Assembly: GCF_958298935.1 (NCBI RefSeq)
Contig: NC_084927.1
Span: forward strand, 19,852,001-19,916,000
Length of the DNA: 64,000 bases
Reading direction: 5' to 3'
Source: Phragmites australis
Lineage: Eukaryota > Streptophyta > Magnoliopsida > Poales > Poaceae
How positions within the stretch are numbered: the first letter of the stretch is position 1; every line of letters starts with the position of its first letter. The translations under genes were made by a program, and so were the position numbers. Below, one piece after another: positions 36,850-49,600 of this stretch. The notes under the pieces are model-generated. The model was not told the DNA's origin and ran no database searches. It saw only the letters and a list, made by a program, of their open reading frames with translations.

Positions 36850-38078
36850 CATCCAAAATTTACGTTCTAAGAAACCAAGTGGATATGTATATTGGTTTAT
36901 ATACGATAAGTTATTGATAAAGATTGAGTTGAGTTGAATTTGGTTTGCATGAGTATGTCTATGTATTACAGTGCATGATTATGATTATGACTAACTAGAG
37001 ATGGAGAGAAATAGAGTTGAAGAAACTTATGTACTTGTCTTATGATGTGTAGGTGATAGATGCAACTTGACGGTCGGCGATAAGGTGATCAAGATTAAGC
37101 GGGGTGCTTGGTGCCAGACGATTAGATAGGGCGAGCAGAGTCAAGGGTGATCCTAACTGTACATGTGGAGAGCAAGCTTGTGTAAAGGAGTATGTGGTAC
37201 CATCGTGAAGTTTGTGTCGAAGTGAAGCTAAGTCGTGAAGGCGCTATGACCGTTCTATGAACGGAGCAAGAGATGGACTAAAATACTCTTAGTGGTAGGT
37301 AGACGTGTACTATAAAAAATGGGTATTTTGATAATAAGCTAGGAAACTTAGAGGTCAAGCTTTCTACGTCTATAAATAAAGGGGTAGGCTATGAGAGAGT
37401 TTGAATCAACTATTTGAGCTCCTTGTCCCACCTATTTGAGAGCCTAGTTCTATGATTTAGAGCAAATGAAGATGAGTACTTATTCTATGTAATAGGTGAG
37501 AGTTTTAAGAGAAAAATTATTGTAATCCATCTAAAATAGAGCTGACATCTTTAAGTAATGAAGTTTATATTTTTGCATTTGTTTAAATTTTCCTTTTTCT
37601 AGTCTCTCTATTGGTTCTCTTGCAAGTTTACAAGTTTTTCTTTTTCGGTTGTCATTTTCTTCTTTTTGAGCTGTAGTTTTTCAACCTTTGTGAAGTAATT
37701 CTTTTGTTGCTAGAGGCATAAACGTAAATATACTCATGTATTTAAGATGGTCTTGAATCCCATTGCCTCTAGGCCATCAACTTGGAGAGTTGCTTCTTTC
37801 GATAACTGTATTTTTGCTTTGTTATTCATTTAAGTTTTAAGCTTTTGTGCACAAAGACATATAGAATGGTCTTAAATAGAGCATATGGTTCATATTCTAT
37901 TTATAGAGTTATGTTGCTTTGGAATTTTCTTTCTCGTTTTATCTCTCTAAAGTTTATGCTTCCGTTTGTGCGTTTTTGAAGAGCATGTGTTAGGTGAACA
38001 AGAAGTAGATCATCTATTTCGTAAGAAATTTATAAGACGTCTATTCATCGCTCTCTAGTTATCTATCTTAGCCCTACA
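36850..38078 (+). mobile_element. Sirevirus-like LTR (solo or fragment), plus orientation
   Basis: Blocks such as GCATGAGTATGTCTATGTAT near 36948, AGTGGTAGGTAG near 37292 and the TATA TCTATAAATAAAG near 37370 align with the reverse complement of the LTR at 3064-5460. The right end ..CTCTCTAGTT...CCCTACA at 38078 matches that LTR's end. No internal element DNA adjoins. The left border is approximate and no target duplication was found. Confidence 0.65.
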
Positions 38079-38749
38079 ATTTCAAACATGTTTTTTTCCT
38101 TGTGGTCAGAATCAGATTGGTAAGAGTTTGATCAAATTATGTGTGTAATTTTAAAGTGCTTTAATAATCCTATCTGTTACCAGTACAGTGGAACCTGTAA
38201 CCATCCTGTGGCAGGACTTTTCCAGAGCCACTAAAGTGAACCCTGACCCTGAATCAGGTTCACTCTCATTATGTGCTGCTTGATTATGTATCTTTGTCAG
38301 AAGCATTCACATCCACGACTTAATCTGTGGATATAACATATTTTGTATGCTTCCTATTTTTCTGCATGTAACAGTCTCTCATCCCTTCATTATAAACCAC
38401 GTTTGTGATGTCTTTGGCAGATCAAAGCAAACACTATCCTCGGCTGTCGAGGTTTTGGTGTCTTCACTTTCCATGCAGAAAGGAAAGTTTGAGGTTAGTT
38501 TCAGCAATACTCAACATGTCAGCATCATTGTAGATACGATATCCATAGATTGTGATTCGGTAGCATGATCATGCATACAGAGAGGAGCCGAGGATCAAAT
38601 TATCAGACTCTTCCTTCACAATATAAAGGAGCAGCAAAACTTGTGTGGTTTACTTTCACCTCTTCAAGCTATCTATATCTCAGAAGACCCTCCAATGTTC
38701 TTGACCAGATTGCTGTCCCTCTTTTCAGTATCACAGGTTTCTTCATGAA

Positions 38750-38890
38750 TACTTTTTATGGGTTTATTTAAGATATGATCTCAAATCACGAAATTCCTTG
38801 ATTGTTTTTTCTCCGTTCAAAAAAAAAAACAATCAAGAAATGTTGTGAATTGAGATCATATCTTGAATAAGCCCATAAAAAATATATGTA
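38750..38890. repeat. Foldback hairpin, about 60-bp arms
   Basis: TTTATGGGTTTATTTAAGAT on the left pairs with ATCTTGAATAAGCCCATAAA on the right. The pairing continues inward through GATATGATCTCAA and TTGATTGTTTTTT to an A-rich loop at about 38815-38830. Probably a small MITE. Confidence 0.7.
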
Positions 38891-38937
38891 TATTTGGCTT
38901 AGTGCAGTTGTCAAGATATGTGATTGATGTCCATTTA

Positions 38938-39060
38938 CGATTTTTTTTGTGAAAGGTCCATTTAGGAAATTTGACCAGTCCATTAAAGAGGTCCATAGCC
39001 GATTTTTTTGTGAAAGGTCCATTTAGGAAATTTGATCAGTCCATTAAAGAGGTCCATAGC
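38938..39060. repeat. Tandem duplication, 2 x 62 bp
   Basis: The units at 38938-38999 and 39000-39060 both run CGATTTTTT..GTGAAAGGTCCATTTAGG..GGTCCATAGC. They differ by one substitution (GACC/GATC) and one T-run length change, so the duplication is recent. Confidence 0.9.
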
Positions 39061-39331
39061 CGATTTCTCTGCTGTGGTATGCAACTCAAGTCCATTGTAT
39101 CTGAATAATGCACTGTGTTCTGTTGCTAAGTAATCACGTTTCTCTGCTAGATCATAGGGCCTAGTATGTTCAGGTATTCCTATTCTGTTGTCTTGATCCT
39201 TTCTTAGACATACACTCGGACAGAAATTTAATATATGTGGGTTTCAGTTCATAGTTCAGTACATACGGACGGCAGAAGCAGCATTCGATGCCATGACTGA
39301 TACAAACAATGGACCTACTCATTCTTCTGAG

Positions 39332-40585
39332 GTTTTATCTGTTCCAATATTTCTATGCTTGCGAAAGCATTTATTGAAGTTTTCTTGTGTCAAGCCCCAT
39401 GTCATATCTTTTTCACAACACAACCTGCCTTCATTTGTCAGTACCACTAAACACGCATGCCATCATTCAGTGATTTGTAGATGCTAATGGGTACGTTTAA
39501 CCGATTTTAGTTTATTGAGTCAAGAAATATGTCCTAGTCGCTTGCATTCTGTTTGTTTTCTTTTTCCAATACTGAGCAACTTTGTTATTCATCTCCTATG
39601 GTACGCTTGTATTCTGTTTGTTTTCTGTTGGTTCTTATTTGATGTCCCTCGTCAAGTGCAAGGATATCTCAAGGGATGTAGTAGAGTCGTGCTTGCCCTC
39701 TTCTGCTCTTGCCATCCTCCAAGCATGAATCTTCTGTTGTGCACTTGAACATAGTTCAGCGAAATCGCATAGGGCTCGAATTTTTCGCTCTCGAAATTTT
39801 CCTTTTCCTTTTCTTTTATATATTTCCCATTTTTCATGTAAACAAGTCATGTTCTCCATTATGGGAATAAGGATATAATAAGCTGGAAAGGAGTGTTTTC
39901 CTCATTCTTTCTCGTTGATGTATAAGCATTTGCATGTACACTTTTACGTAGAATCGCCAGTGTAGTGATGCTGAACAAAAGCAAACACCTCGCTGCTCAT
40001 GCTTTTATACTTGCTATTTGTCAACGTCTTTATCCTCAATTGCAGATGGGTGCAGAAATGCTTATGCTAAAAAATCTTGCACTCATTGTCGTGCTGCGAA
40101 AAAGAATACTTTTGTACCCTTTTCTACTCTGGATTGCTTGGATCGTTCCTTTGCTCTGTATCTACTTAGAACATTTCTTTTCCTGACCATAAGGAAGAAG
40201 TACACGCACGCACACCAGACTCACACGGTTTGCAGGAACTGCAGGAGCCCTGTCAAATCCCTGTGTTCCAAGTATTTGCATTCTGCTAGCAAGTTGGCTG
40301 GTTTCTGAACGATTTACGTCAAAGGCACTCGTAAGCGAGTGTAAAATATGCAGCTAAACAATCTATTCGTTCCGTACTTGACAAATAAACCCTCAATCCA
40401 AAGCTGCAAGCACACCGTGGTGAACAGGCAGCAGTCTCATTTTCACGGAACAGGATAAGAAGTTGGCCAGTTTTTCTGGATCACAGAAAAAGTCACCAGA
40501 TTTTCGCACAAAATTCGGTCAAAACGGCTGTTCCAGCACCTGCTACTTCCACGGGCAGCCATACAAATCCTCCCAGGTCAGGTGT
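39332..40585. other. Intergenic or 3' part of the unidentified gene remnant
   Basis: An acceptor-like TTGCAG at 40040-40045 opens two frames. One is hydrophobic. The other is Cys-rich (CTHCRAAKKN.. and CRNCRSPVKSLC, to about 40308). Either could be a terminal exon of the remnant at 38421, but I cannot decide. Confidence 0.35.
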
Positions 40586-40592
40586 TATTTAA
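40586..40592 (+). promoter_or_regulatory. TATA-like box of the Ole e 1-like gene
   Basis: TATTTAA lies 127 bp upstream of the ATG at 40719. That leaves room for a start near 40615-40625 and a leader of about 100 bases. Confidence 0.45.
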
Positions 40593-40718
40593 GGACAGCA
40601 TAGCTCGGTTCCGAAGCCAGGATAGTTTCACTACCCTCTCACCAAATAAAGTTTCACCTTTTGCCAAGCACATCAGCCTCGCAGACAGTCATCAGTGGGG
40701 AGGGGAAAACATTCGGCC

Positions 40719-41454
40719 ATGGCCTGGCTCCGCATCCTCCCGGCGACGACCGCCGCCATCCTCTTCTACATCCTCTTCTACGTCGTGGCAGGCACCGCCG
40801 TCGCCACCGACGCTCCCGACTACCTCGTCCAGGGCCGCGTCTACTGCGACACGTGCCGCGCCGGGTTCGAGACCAATGTCACCGAGTACATCAAGGGTAT
40901 GTCATTCCTCGGCCCTGCAGTGGAAACGCAAACGCACGTCTCTGAATCCATGAACAGCTGGAAGAAAGATAGTCTCTGAATCCATGAACAGCTGGAAGAA
41001 AGATAGATGGTGTCCTTACCTCTGAAACTGCAGAGAAGTTTTCACAAGTTAGACATCCAGACTGACCTGGTATGTCACGAACCAGAAGTTCATCACTGGG
41101 TCACCTAGCTTCTTGATCGCAGGTGCCAAGGTCAGGCTGGAGTGCAAGCATTTCGGCACCGGCAATGTCGAGCGCGCCATCGATGGGGTGACCGACGAGA
41201 CCGGCACGTACAAGATTGAACTCAAGGACAGCCACGTGGAGGACATCTGCGAGGTCGTCCTCGTCGAGAGCCCCCTCGCAAACTGTGCCGAGGTCCAGGC
41301 GAGCAGGGACCGTGCCCGCGTCGTGCTCACCAGGGACGATGGCATCTGCGACAACCTGCGCCTTGCCAACCCGCTCGGCTACTTCAAGGACGTGCCACTG
41401 CCCGTCTGCGGTGCGCTGCTCAAGCAGTTCACCTTGGCTGACGATGATGAGTAA
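40719..41454 (+). CDS. Ole e 1-like extracellular protein, 169 aa, 2 exons
   Basis: Exons 40719-40896 and 41123-41454 join across a GT-AG intron (226 bp) at Lys-Gly|Ala. Residues 1-30 are a signal peptide. The mature protein carries the Ole e 1 family signature region VQGRVYCDTCRAGFET and the conserved later cysteines (LEC, DIC, NC, GIC, PVC), giving the disulfide pattern of the family. An N-glycosylation site NVT follows the signature. Members are secreted. Many are pollen or cell-wall proteins of unsettled biochemical role, including the pollen-specific C13-type and allergen groups. Expression cannot be told here. The acidic end LADDDE is followed by TAA. Confidence 0.9.
40938..41005. repeat. 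Perfect 34-bp tandem duplication in the intron
   Basis: GTCTCTGAATCCATGAACAG and the next 14 bases occur at 40938 and again at 40972 without a difference. It lies within the intron of the Ole e 1-like gene and does not affect the coding sequence. Confidence 0.95.
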
Positions 41455-41975
41455 GAGTACGGCGACGATCGGCGTCGCATCACCGGACAGGCTGCACAAC
41501 CTATAAATCAGTTGCCTGGCCTGCAAGTAGCATGTACGTGTCAGCAAAGTACAGAGTGAACCCATAGCAATAGCTGAAAACATGAAAAACTGTAATTTTG
41601 CTGTCTATATAATGCTACTCACAGCCTTGTGACGTACCAGATTGAGTGTTGAATTCTTGTTCTTGTCACCCATTCGTCGTCTTTAGAATACAATGATACA
41701 GCAGTTGCAGAATAAAATGGCACGACTGTAGTGAAAACTTGTCAACATAGATAACTAATCTAACATGTGGTTCTGATAGCAGTATAAATATGATTCATTT
41801 CTATCAGAAATCACTAAGTTGCATGATGTTCATAAGGACTAGACAACGCCAAGGTGTATTTTGCACCTAAAGCACAGCATTTCGATTACATCACATTTCA
41901 TGAACTATGAACTAATCCTATGGGGTTTCCATGGCAAAGATTATCAAAGAAGAACAAGAAGAAGATAGCTCTTCG
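41455..41975. other. Convergent intergenic spacer
   Basis: Spacer between two genes that end toward each other (Ole e 1-like on plus, IRX10-type on minus). It should contain both 3' UTRs. No further feature seen. Confidence 0.6.
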
Positions 41976-44543
41976 CTACCAAGGTTTCAGATCTCCCACA
42001 GGTCCAGCAGTCCAGTTGAGACGCCTCTCGCTAGGTTGTAAGTATACACCTTCTGGGTGTGGGAGCTTGCGAGCAAGGCCGTTCAAGATTTGGTGGAATG
42101 CGTCTCTTGGTTGAGCAGGCTGCGGGAACAACATGGCCTGCTTCATTGATGGATTTGCAAGTAACCTTTGCTTTCTTAAAATATCATCGATAGGCATTGA
42201 TGTGAGGATTGTGTCTAGCTTTGGTACATCCTTCTCCTGGACAAAGACACCAATTTCCTCCCATGGGATTGCATCAGCAAATGGTAGCACAATATCATCA
42301 GCTATGATGACTGGAATGCAGCCAAAGACCACTGCCTCAACCAACCTAGGGCTCCATGGTGCCCAGCCCAATGGGCACAGGCAGAAGACAGCACGCTGCA
42401 TATCTTCGTAGTAAGTGGCAGGGTGATCTGTGGAAATGTCAAATAGAGGGTTGCTCTTGAAGTTCTCCCATAGGGAAGCACGCGCACCTCTGTACAATAA
42501 TATTACTGAAGTGAATAAAGGGATCCAAAATTCATACAAAATTCAAATATCTTAAAACTTTGAAGCGATTGCTACCTTGCATAGTAGCCACCCTCAGGGT
42601 CATTCCCAGTGTCATAGAAAAGTCCTCTGAAGTAAACGAAGATTGAACGTGGAGTATCAGGGGAAATCAAGTGAGCTTGCATTTTCTGCGGAGGAGCATA
42701 GGGTGGTATAATGATCGAACCCTCCTTAAGACAAACATGATTCTCCTGTCCAAAAGTTTGGACCAATGTAGCACGTCGCAACAATGGAAGAATTCCACGC
42801 TCAATAGCTTTTCCTTCCTGCAAACGTCAATACAATTGTTAGACATATAACTTCTGAGTAAAATGGTAGTTAAGGCAGGATCTATCCCTGATTCCAACCT
42901 CTGCTAAAAGGTAAAATTGTGCACAACGCATCCCATGATGAACATGGGATGCCGAGGGAGGTGCACCCACCTGATAGTGAAAGCATGCTGCAAAATCATG
43001 CGGGACAACAAAAAAGTGATCTGCTCCATCAGTCCTATTCCAGAAGGGCCATTTGTTTGAAATATACTGGATTGCACTCCTCATCACCCGTGGTGACTTG
43101 AATGGCAAGGGCAGTCCAGCAGGAGTTAAATCACAAGTAGTATAAACTGGTGTATAGAACCAATCAGCCTCCTTGGGATTTAGTGTCCGCACAGCACTTG
43201 AGAGCAAGAAACGATGCATGAAAATTTCTGCAGCAAACATGTGATTGAGGCACCGTGGATCCTTGGTGACCATCTTCTTGTTGTACTTTCTCGGCAGGTC
43301 ATAGATGAAGACCTTCAACCTCCCCACGGGATTGTCTTCTAACACATCACCAGCACTCCCTACAGTTTCATAGTTGTTGTTTTAGTGCAAACACATGAGC
43401 AACTCACGTGAACAAAATATGATGTAAATAAATTGAAAGCAAAGCAAGCATGCAGCCATCTCTACCTGAGTTGAACCTTAATCCTTTTTATATTTGAATC
43501 AATATCATGCTAAGTATAATCCACTCGAGTTGAACCTTAGCCCTTTTTATATTTGAATCAATTCATGTGATTAAGATGGGTTCCTCGTTGATTCTATGCC
43601 ATTTCTACCAGCTGAACCAAATTACTATCATACATTCATACTTATAAAAATACTCTTTTTCTCGTTTTGCGATTGGCTACCATAGTCATCCTTGAGGCTC
43701 AGCAACTAAGTGATCACGGGTCAACCCCCAAAAAATCCACAATAGACCGACCTTAGCATATGCTTAGCAGGACTGGAACCATGGCCATTAGCCACAATAC
43801 CAGTGCCATACTGTTGGACTAATCATCGGCTGCATAAAAATAATCTTAGCAACAATTAACTAACAAAAAGCAAGAAATTCTGGAGGGAAAAATGAAGATC
43901 ACCCCCAATGCAACCTTACAGCTAAAATTAAACGGTGATGATATCATCCACAATCATCGAGAAAAAGGATCGAACTTGAACCTGAAAACTTAACAACGAT
44001 ATCACAGGAAATCCAACACAAAAGGCGCAGAAAATAAGCAATCCGACTGAACCGATACGGATTTATTAGCGCTCAAAGAGGTCCTGGTCCACAAATCTAA
44101 GCAACAGCAAGAACTAACAAGTCCTAGTTCACAACTCTAAGCAACAGCAAGAACTAACAATCTTCACAAATAAGACTAATCCAAAGTATCCAACTCCAAA
44201 GGTAGAAGAGATATATGTGCCGTAGCACACGGAACGAATAAATCAACACACAATCAACAACTCCACAGACCATAGGCTTCTGACTCCAAAGTGGAGTAAA
44301 AAACAGCAACGGAAGCTACAAACCTAGGCTCCTAATCCTAACAACTAAAAGGAATCAGCTTTGAATAGAGAAGTTTGGAGATACAAAGAGGAAGAAGAAG
44401 AGGGGGGGGGGGGTACCTGAGATGCGCTCGCTGTGCTGTTGAACGGCCTGTTCGGCCTCGCCGGAGGCGGCGGCCTGCGGCGAGAGGACGGAGGCGGCCA
44501 CCAGCAGGAGGACCACGGGGAGCCATCCTGTTCTTGATCCCAT
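41976..44543 (-). CDS. IRX10: IRX10-type GT47 glycosyltransferase (xylan backbone synthesis), 423 aa
   Basis: Minus-strand exons 44417-44543, 42971-43359, 42576-42817 and 41976-42489 join in phase at GT-AG sites. Total 423 residues, close to the roughly 412-415 usual for IRX10. Residues 1-26 are a hydrophobic signal or anchor (WLPVVLLLVAASVLSPQAAA). The exostosin domain starts at RLKVFIYDLPRKYNKKM. Diagnostic blocks are PHDFAACFHYQ, FVYFRGLFYDTGNDPEGGYY, CLCPLGWAPWSPRLVEAV, GCIPVIIADDIVLPF and the C-terminus NWTAGPVGDLKPW. IRX10 proteins work in the Golgi in elongation of the beta-1,4-xylan backbone of secondary walls. Nothing looks broken. A related GT47 glucuronosyltransferase annotation is the usual alternative name. 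A G run (44402-44413) lies at the first donor's intron side. Confidence 0.93.
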
Positions 44544-44776
44544 CGCGGACGCCCTCTCCGGTCTCGACCTCCCGGAGCCACGAGAGAGCTTAACGAGGGG
44601 ATTGGAATTGGGAATTCGACAACGCAAAGGAGATTTTGTTAGGACAAATGGAGAGGGGAGAGAGAGAGGAAAGAGGAATCAAGGGGAGCACTTTCTCAGA
44701 ATCCTAGTACTAGTTTATTAAGATGGTCCAAATCACTGTAGTTAATAGTTACCAGTGTTATTTTGATGTTTATATA

Positions 44777-44999
44777 CTCCCTTTAATGTTTTGGACAAGG
44801 ATATGGTCATCATCGTACTTCTTTCACCGCTAGTATGAAAAATATAGCATATTGTAATATTATAAAACTATTTTTCAAAACAGATCTAACTATAGCATTT
44901 TTAAAAGTTCACTAAAAATTCGAAAGATATTAATGATCAAACTTTAAAGATATTGACTACATGCAACTTAAAGTAATATTCTTTCATGATTAAAGGGAA
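44777..44999. mobile_element. Stowaway-like MITE with TA duplication
   Basis: The left end CTCCCTTTAATG and the right end read inward (TTCCCTTTAATC) are similar, TA flanks both sides (44775-44776, 45000-45001), and the inside is AT-rich. It lies about 230 bp upstream of the IRX10-type start codon. Confidence 0.55.
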
Positions 45000-45001
45000 T
45001 A

Positions 45002-46625
45002 TCTTTTCGATTAATGAATTGCATCAAATCATTTTGAACTTCCCTCTTGTGCTTCATATTTAGAACTTGACGGAAGCACTGTCACAAACGTGAGGTTTTT
45101 ATCCGTGGGCAACTTAAAATGAAGGGAGAGTTGAAACAGTTCATTAATCATGTCATCAGTGGTCTAAAGGAAAAAATCGTATAGATTGGCAGGATAAGAT
45201 TGATGTTATTACTTATAAAAATACTTTCTTAATATATTATTCTTTCTATTTAAAATATATATTTTTATAGATATTACTAGTTAAAATGTTATATTGGAGA
45301 CCATTTTAATGTTGAAATGAACTTATATTTAGAATCAGACATAAAGCTCATTAAGATTATTATGTGGGATTTTCATTGAGTGTGAGTAGCCGCAAGCATG
45401 GATGAGTTACTGCTTGTTTACCTGGAGGCTGGAGCTGGGACACGCTCGGCCTTGGCGCCATCGTTGACGCCTTCCCTCGGACCGTCAAACTGGACAGGGG
45501 CTGACACTTGACAAGTTCATGTTCCCTTTGCCTTGCGTGCGCAGGTTGAATATCATAAATTAGATATATGGTTTAAAAAATAAAATGGTCTGAAATTTGT
45601 TAATCCTAAAATTTTGAAACCCGTATAACCTATTACATGCTGCCACGTCACATAGGGGTTGACAAAATTTGGCTCGGCAGCTCGAGCGGCCAATTTGCTC
45701 GCGTGGGAAAGACATAGCATTGTGAAGCAAAAATTTGGCATGCCAATTTTTTCTTTTGGCCAGCGGAAATTTTGCTCCCAATTAAACGCAAATAAAATTT
45801 ACGGGATCCGGTCCTATAGAAGACGAAAGCAAATTTTATAAGATTATATCCTAGAAAGATCTTCTTCCCTGTGATAACATGTGTCCACACTCCCTCTGCT
45901 CTTCAGCCTAATTATTAATATGAAATAAATGTTATAGATGAGATCTCATAAGAATTTTTTTGATAGAATCTTATAAAATTTACTTTTACAAAACATTTGT
46001 GTCAACTCTCTCTCCTCTCAATTCATATGAGGATCTTTCTAAATATAATCATATAAAACCAAACACGCTTAGACCCATCCCTTGGTCATAGATGCCAAAA
46101 TAGCCAAAATTTGACTTGGTCAGTTTGGGTCACAAACCAAACACGCCTAGACCCGTCCCTTGCAGCCGCCATTTTGGAACACTGCCCGATCGCATCAACA
46201 CGCAGAAATAAAACCAACAGGAGAGCTCGTGGAATTTGATCTCACGTCGAAAACAATCACCAGTTCAATGAGTAACTTCACATCACATGCATAAATGGCA
46301 AAAGAACAGTGAGACTGCTTATTCGTTACAAGAATGTGCCACAAAGAGATAGCAGTACTCAAGATCCTTCCTAGTTCCTACTGCATCCCAGGGGGCAAAA
46401 ATGAAGTTCAAAATGGCTTCCAACTTACATTTCAGTAGCAGCACAGTAGCAAATTATTTTGTACTTGAAAACTGCACTTTGGCAGATAACAGTCGACCAT
46501 CATGGCATGGCAATGACACCCGTGAAACAAAAAAGTTAGCCAAACCAAAAAAATAAGGAACAATATAACAGCACAGGAGGGACTCAACCCTGTGAAAGTA
46601 GATAGATAGATGGATAGTCTCGGGC
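45002..46625. other. Intergenic, no gene recognised
   Basis: AT-rich sequence. Frames near 45550-45890 overlap on both strands with no motif. The part just below 46626 should be the Rieske gene 3' UTR. Confidence 0.5.
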
Positions 46626-49600
46626 TCAGCCTATGAGCAGCTTGTTCTCTTCCAGGAAACTGTATGTGGGCACCTCAAGGTTGAACGGTGCGGGGCCCTT
46701 GCGGATCCTCCCGGAGATGTCATAGTGGGAACCATGGCATGGGCAGAACCAGCCGCCAAAGTCTCCGGCGTTCGGGAGAGGGATGCAACCAAGATGAGTG
46801 CAGACACCAATAACCACCAGCCACTCGGGGTCCTTCACCCGCTCCGCGTCCTGCTGTGGGTGGCGCAGGGATGCAACATCCACACTGTTGGCTAGCTTGA
46901 TGTCATCCTCCGTACGGCGCCTGATAAAGACTGGCTTTCCACGCCACTTCACGGTCACTGTGGTGCCTGGTTCGATACTGGAGAGGTCCACCTCAAGTGA
47001 AGCAAGGGCAAGCACATCCTTACTTGCTGACATACTCAGGACAAACTTCAATACGAGGAGACGCAGCAGTGAAGCGTATATGAATCTCCCACCACTCAGA
47101 ACAAAGTAAGCAAACGCACGCTTGCTGGGATCTCCGGGAGGATATCTTTCATGGTTGTACTCATCATAAACCACCTTTGGGTTAGGGTTCTTCAAAGCAG
47201 CCACAGTTGCTGGGAGGTCAGCCAGACCAACATCTTGGTTCCTTGGGACAAGTGTTTCAGTTGAAGAGAAGCCTGCGGGACAAAGTAAGATAACTGTTAC
47301 AGAGCCCATCTTCGGATATAAACAAATAACAAATGATAGCACTGCATTCAACCTCCTGCACAAGCAAAAGACAAACCAACTAGCAGGAGTTGGCAATGAT
47401 AGGAGCAAGATCATCTTAGCAGGCATTTCATGTAACAATCTGAATGGCGACATTGGATAATAAGCGAGTCTCCCATAGAGTTGAAACTTCAAAGTAAGCA
47501 TTGTTGTTTCAATGTTGCTTTTATTTGGTGTAATGCTGATCACAATCAGCATATGCTATGCATGCTTTGGACTAGCAGAAAGCACAAGGAATATTTACAA
47601 CAAGCAAGCATAATCAACTATTGCCTTAGTCTTTAGGACAGTGCCCACTGTTTTGGTCTTTGCCAACAGGTACAGGAAAAACATATAAACTAAATTGTAG
47701 TTTTGCAGCACATTGACATAATATCACCAAAGGCAACATGACACAAGGAAACTAAAAAAAGATTGGCGTCACACATTAGACAAGCATATGCAGACCTCTA
47801 GAGCAACATTAGGAAAGAATAGAAGCTATCCAACCAGTAAAAGTAGACTAACAAAGCATGATTAAATGTAGTAAAAATGGTATATTACTTCAGCGGTTCA
47901 GATACTAGGTCTTTTTTTGTGAGTAGCTACCTATATGCTTCAATTAATGTAACAACACAACATTGTCATTGTTAAGGGTAAAATAATAATTTCCTAGTTT
48001 CCTAGGTTTGGTCTCTAGAGTATTCCTCTCCTGTAATATATACTGCCCCTTTGGGGCTGTGGAATGCATACACACAGTTTACAGCCACTCTCACCCTCTA
48101 GCATGGTATCACAGCTCTAGGTTGTTCTCGATCCAAACCAAAAGCCAAAATCGCTTCTGCTCCGCTGCCCCCGGGAGGAGCAATCTCGACTCTCGGGGTG
48201 GCTACCTCTACTTGCTGTAGTTTAACAGTAGGTTGTCGAGCTGCTGCAGCAGCAGCTAGCCTGTATTCAACCATCGGGTGTCTCCATCGAGCAGCAAGAG
48301 CAGGAGCTGCCTCCCGATCCGATCTGTGTCACCTGGGCTTCTTGCAGCCGATTTGCTCATCAGCAGGCCAGATCGGGTTGGGCCCTATCACTGGTGGCCT
48401 CTTCATCATCGACCTCACCTCTGGCCATCCCTAGTGTCGCTGCAGATTCATAGGACTGCTGCTGGCCGGGTCTGAGCATCCTCAGCACAGGTCGCCACCA
48501 GATCCGTGCCTCAAGAGCTCCCGTTAACCTGAGCTCACCATGCCACCCTATGGTCGTCGACTACCAGGCCACAGCTCCGTCTCGACTCTTCCCTCTCAGC
48601 TTCCCGGGTCACCACCGTAAGATCCAGCTATCCCGAGGTCCTCTCCGGCCGTCGCCGCTACCACAGTCTAATCTTCTTCCCGAGCAGTCAACGGCCACCA
48701 CCGTAGTTCCACCCCAGGGCCACCCAAATCTACTTGGGTGTTCGTCGTCTCTTCGCCCGCGCCTCTCCACCCTGCGGCACCGCCCAAGTCCCTCTTCCTC
48801 GACGCCTCCCTCCCGCTCCACCCACGCCACCAGCCGCTAGTCCTCTCCGGTCTGAGAGAAAGCAGCATGGGCTCGCCAGGCCCTACCCGCTGGATCTACT
48901 CCACCCCACCACCGCCCTGCTGCATGAAGCGCCCACCGGCTGCTCCTGGTCGGAATCTACCGTGTCCTGCCTAGGGTTCAAAAATTCATCAGTTACCAGT
49001 CGATAACCATGATTATCGAGCTTACTAGTCCGCACCGATTCCATAATACGACCGGTTTTCGAATTTGAATTCAACAAAAATTAAAAATCACAAAAAAAAT
49101 CCTAGAGAAAACTAGAGGCAATTCTAAGACCTTGTGTGAAAAAAAAATTCAAAAATAATATCGTTTGCATCATATCCTATAGGGAGGAGGTTTGAAAAAA
49201 AAGGAAGAAGTTGATGCGTGTAGCTCATTTATTAACTTATGTCAAGAAGATCTTTAAAATTAATTTCACTTCATTTAGAGTTTTATTAATTTCTCCATGA
49301 TTTTTACAAAGTTCACAAGAAGAAAGTGAACATATTAATAAACAACATTGTAATTAATTGTTTCATGTCTAACATTATTTTTCCTACATAAAGCACAGTA
49401 TAAGTAAACTAATAAAAGTGGTTTCACTAATTTTGGAGGTGTGATGGGTTAGTTATGAATTAATCTAGTTGCAACACATTTACACAATCCTGCATATATC
49501 AATAACTATTTCATGAGTTCATGTATTTTTAAAAGACATAGGATCATGTAAGGCGACTAACAAAATTCGTTTCATGATTTTTGGATTAGCAAAGAGTTAA

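Larger units (their letters stand above)
38421..39331 (+). pseudogene. Unidentified gene remnant, three exon-like blocks with a frameshift
   Basis: Blocks 38421-38493, 38564-38736 and 39248-39331 have acceptable AG acceptors and GT donors and join in consistent phase. They read as SKQTLSSAVEVLVSSL.., HDHAYREEPRIKLSDS.. then SPLQAIYISEDPPMF.., and FIVQYIRTAEAAFDAM. The middle block is 173 bp and changes frame near 38619-38625. One extra base would make it 174 bp and restore phase on both sides. A further possible exon lies upstream (38187-38255, reading EPVTILWQDFSRATKV) and others downstream. I do not recognise the family. A decayed gene fits best. Confidence 0.45.

Noticed and set aside
39635..39859. 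Minus-strand charged frame
   Set aside because: Lysine/glutamate-rich low-complexity reading of T-rich DNA, without splice support.
48198..49006. Possible coding exon in Ser/Pro-rich frames
   Set aside because: Overlapping frames on both strands within the body of a non-autonomous LTR element; no homology recognised.
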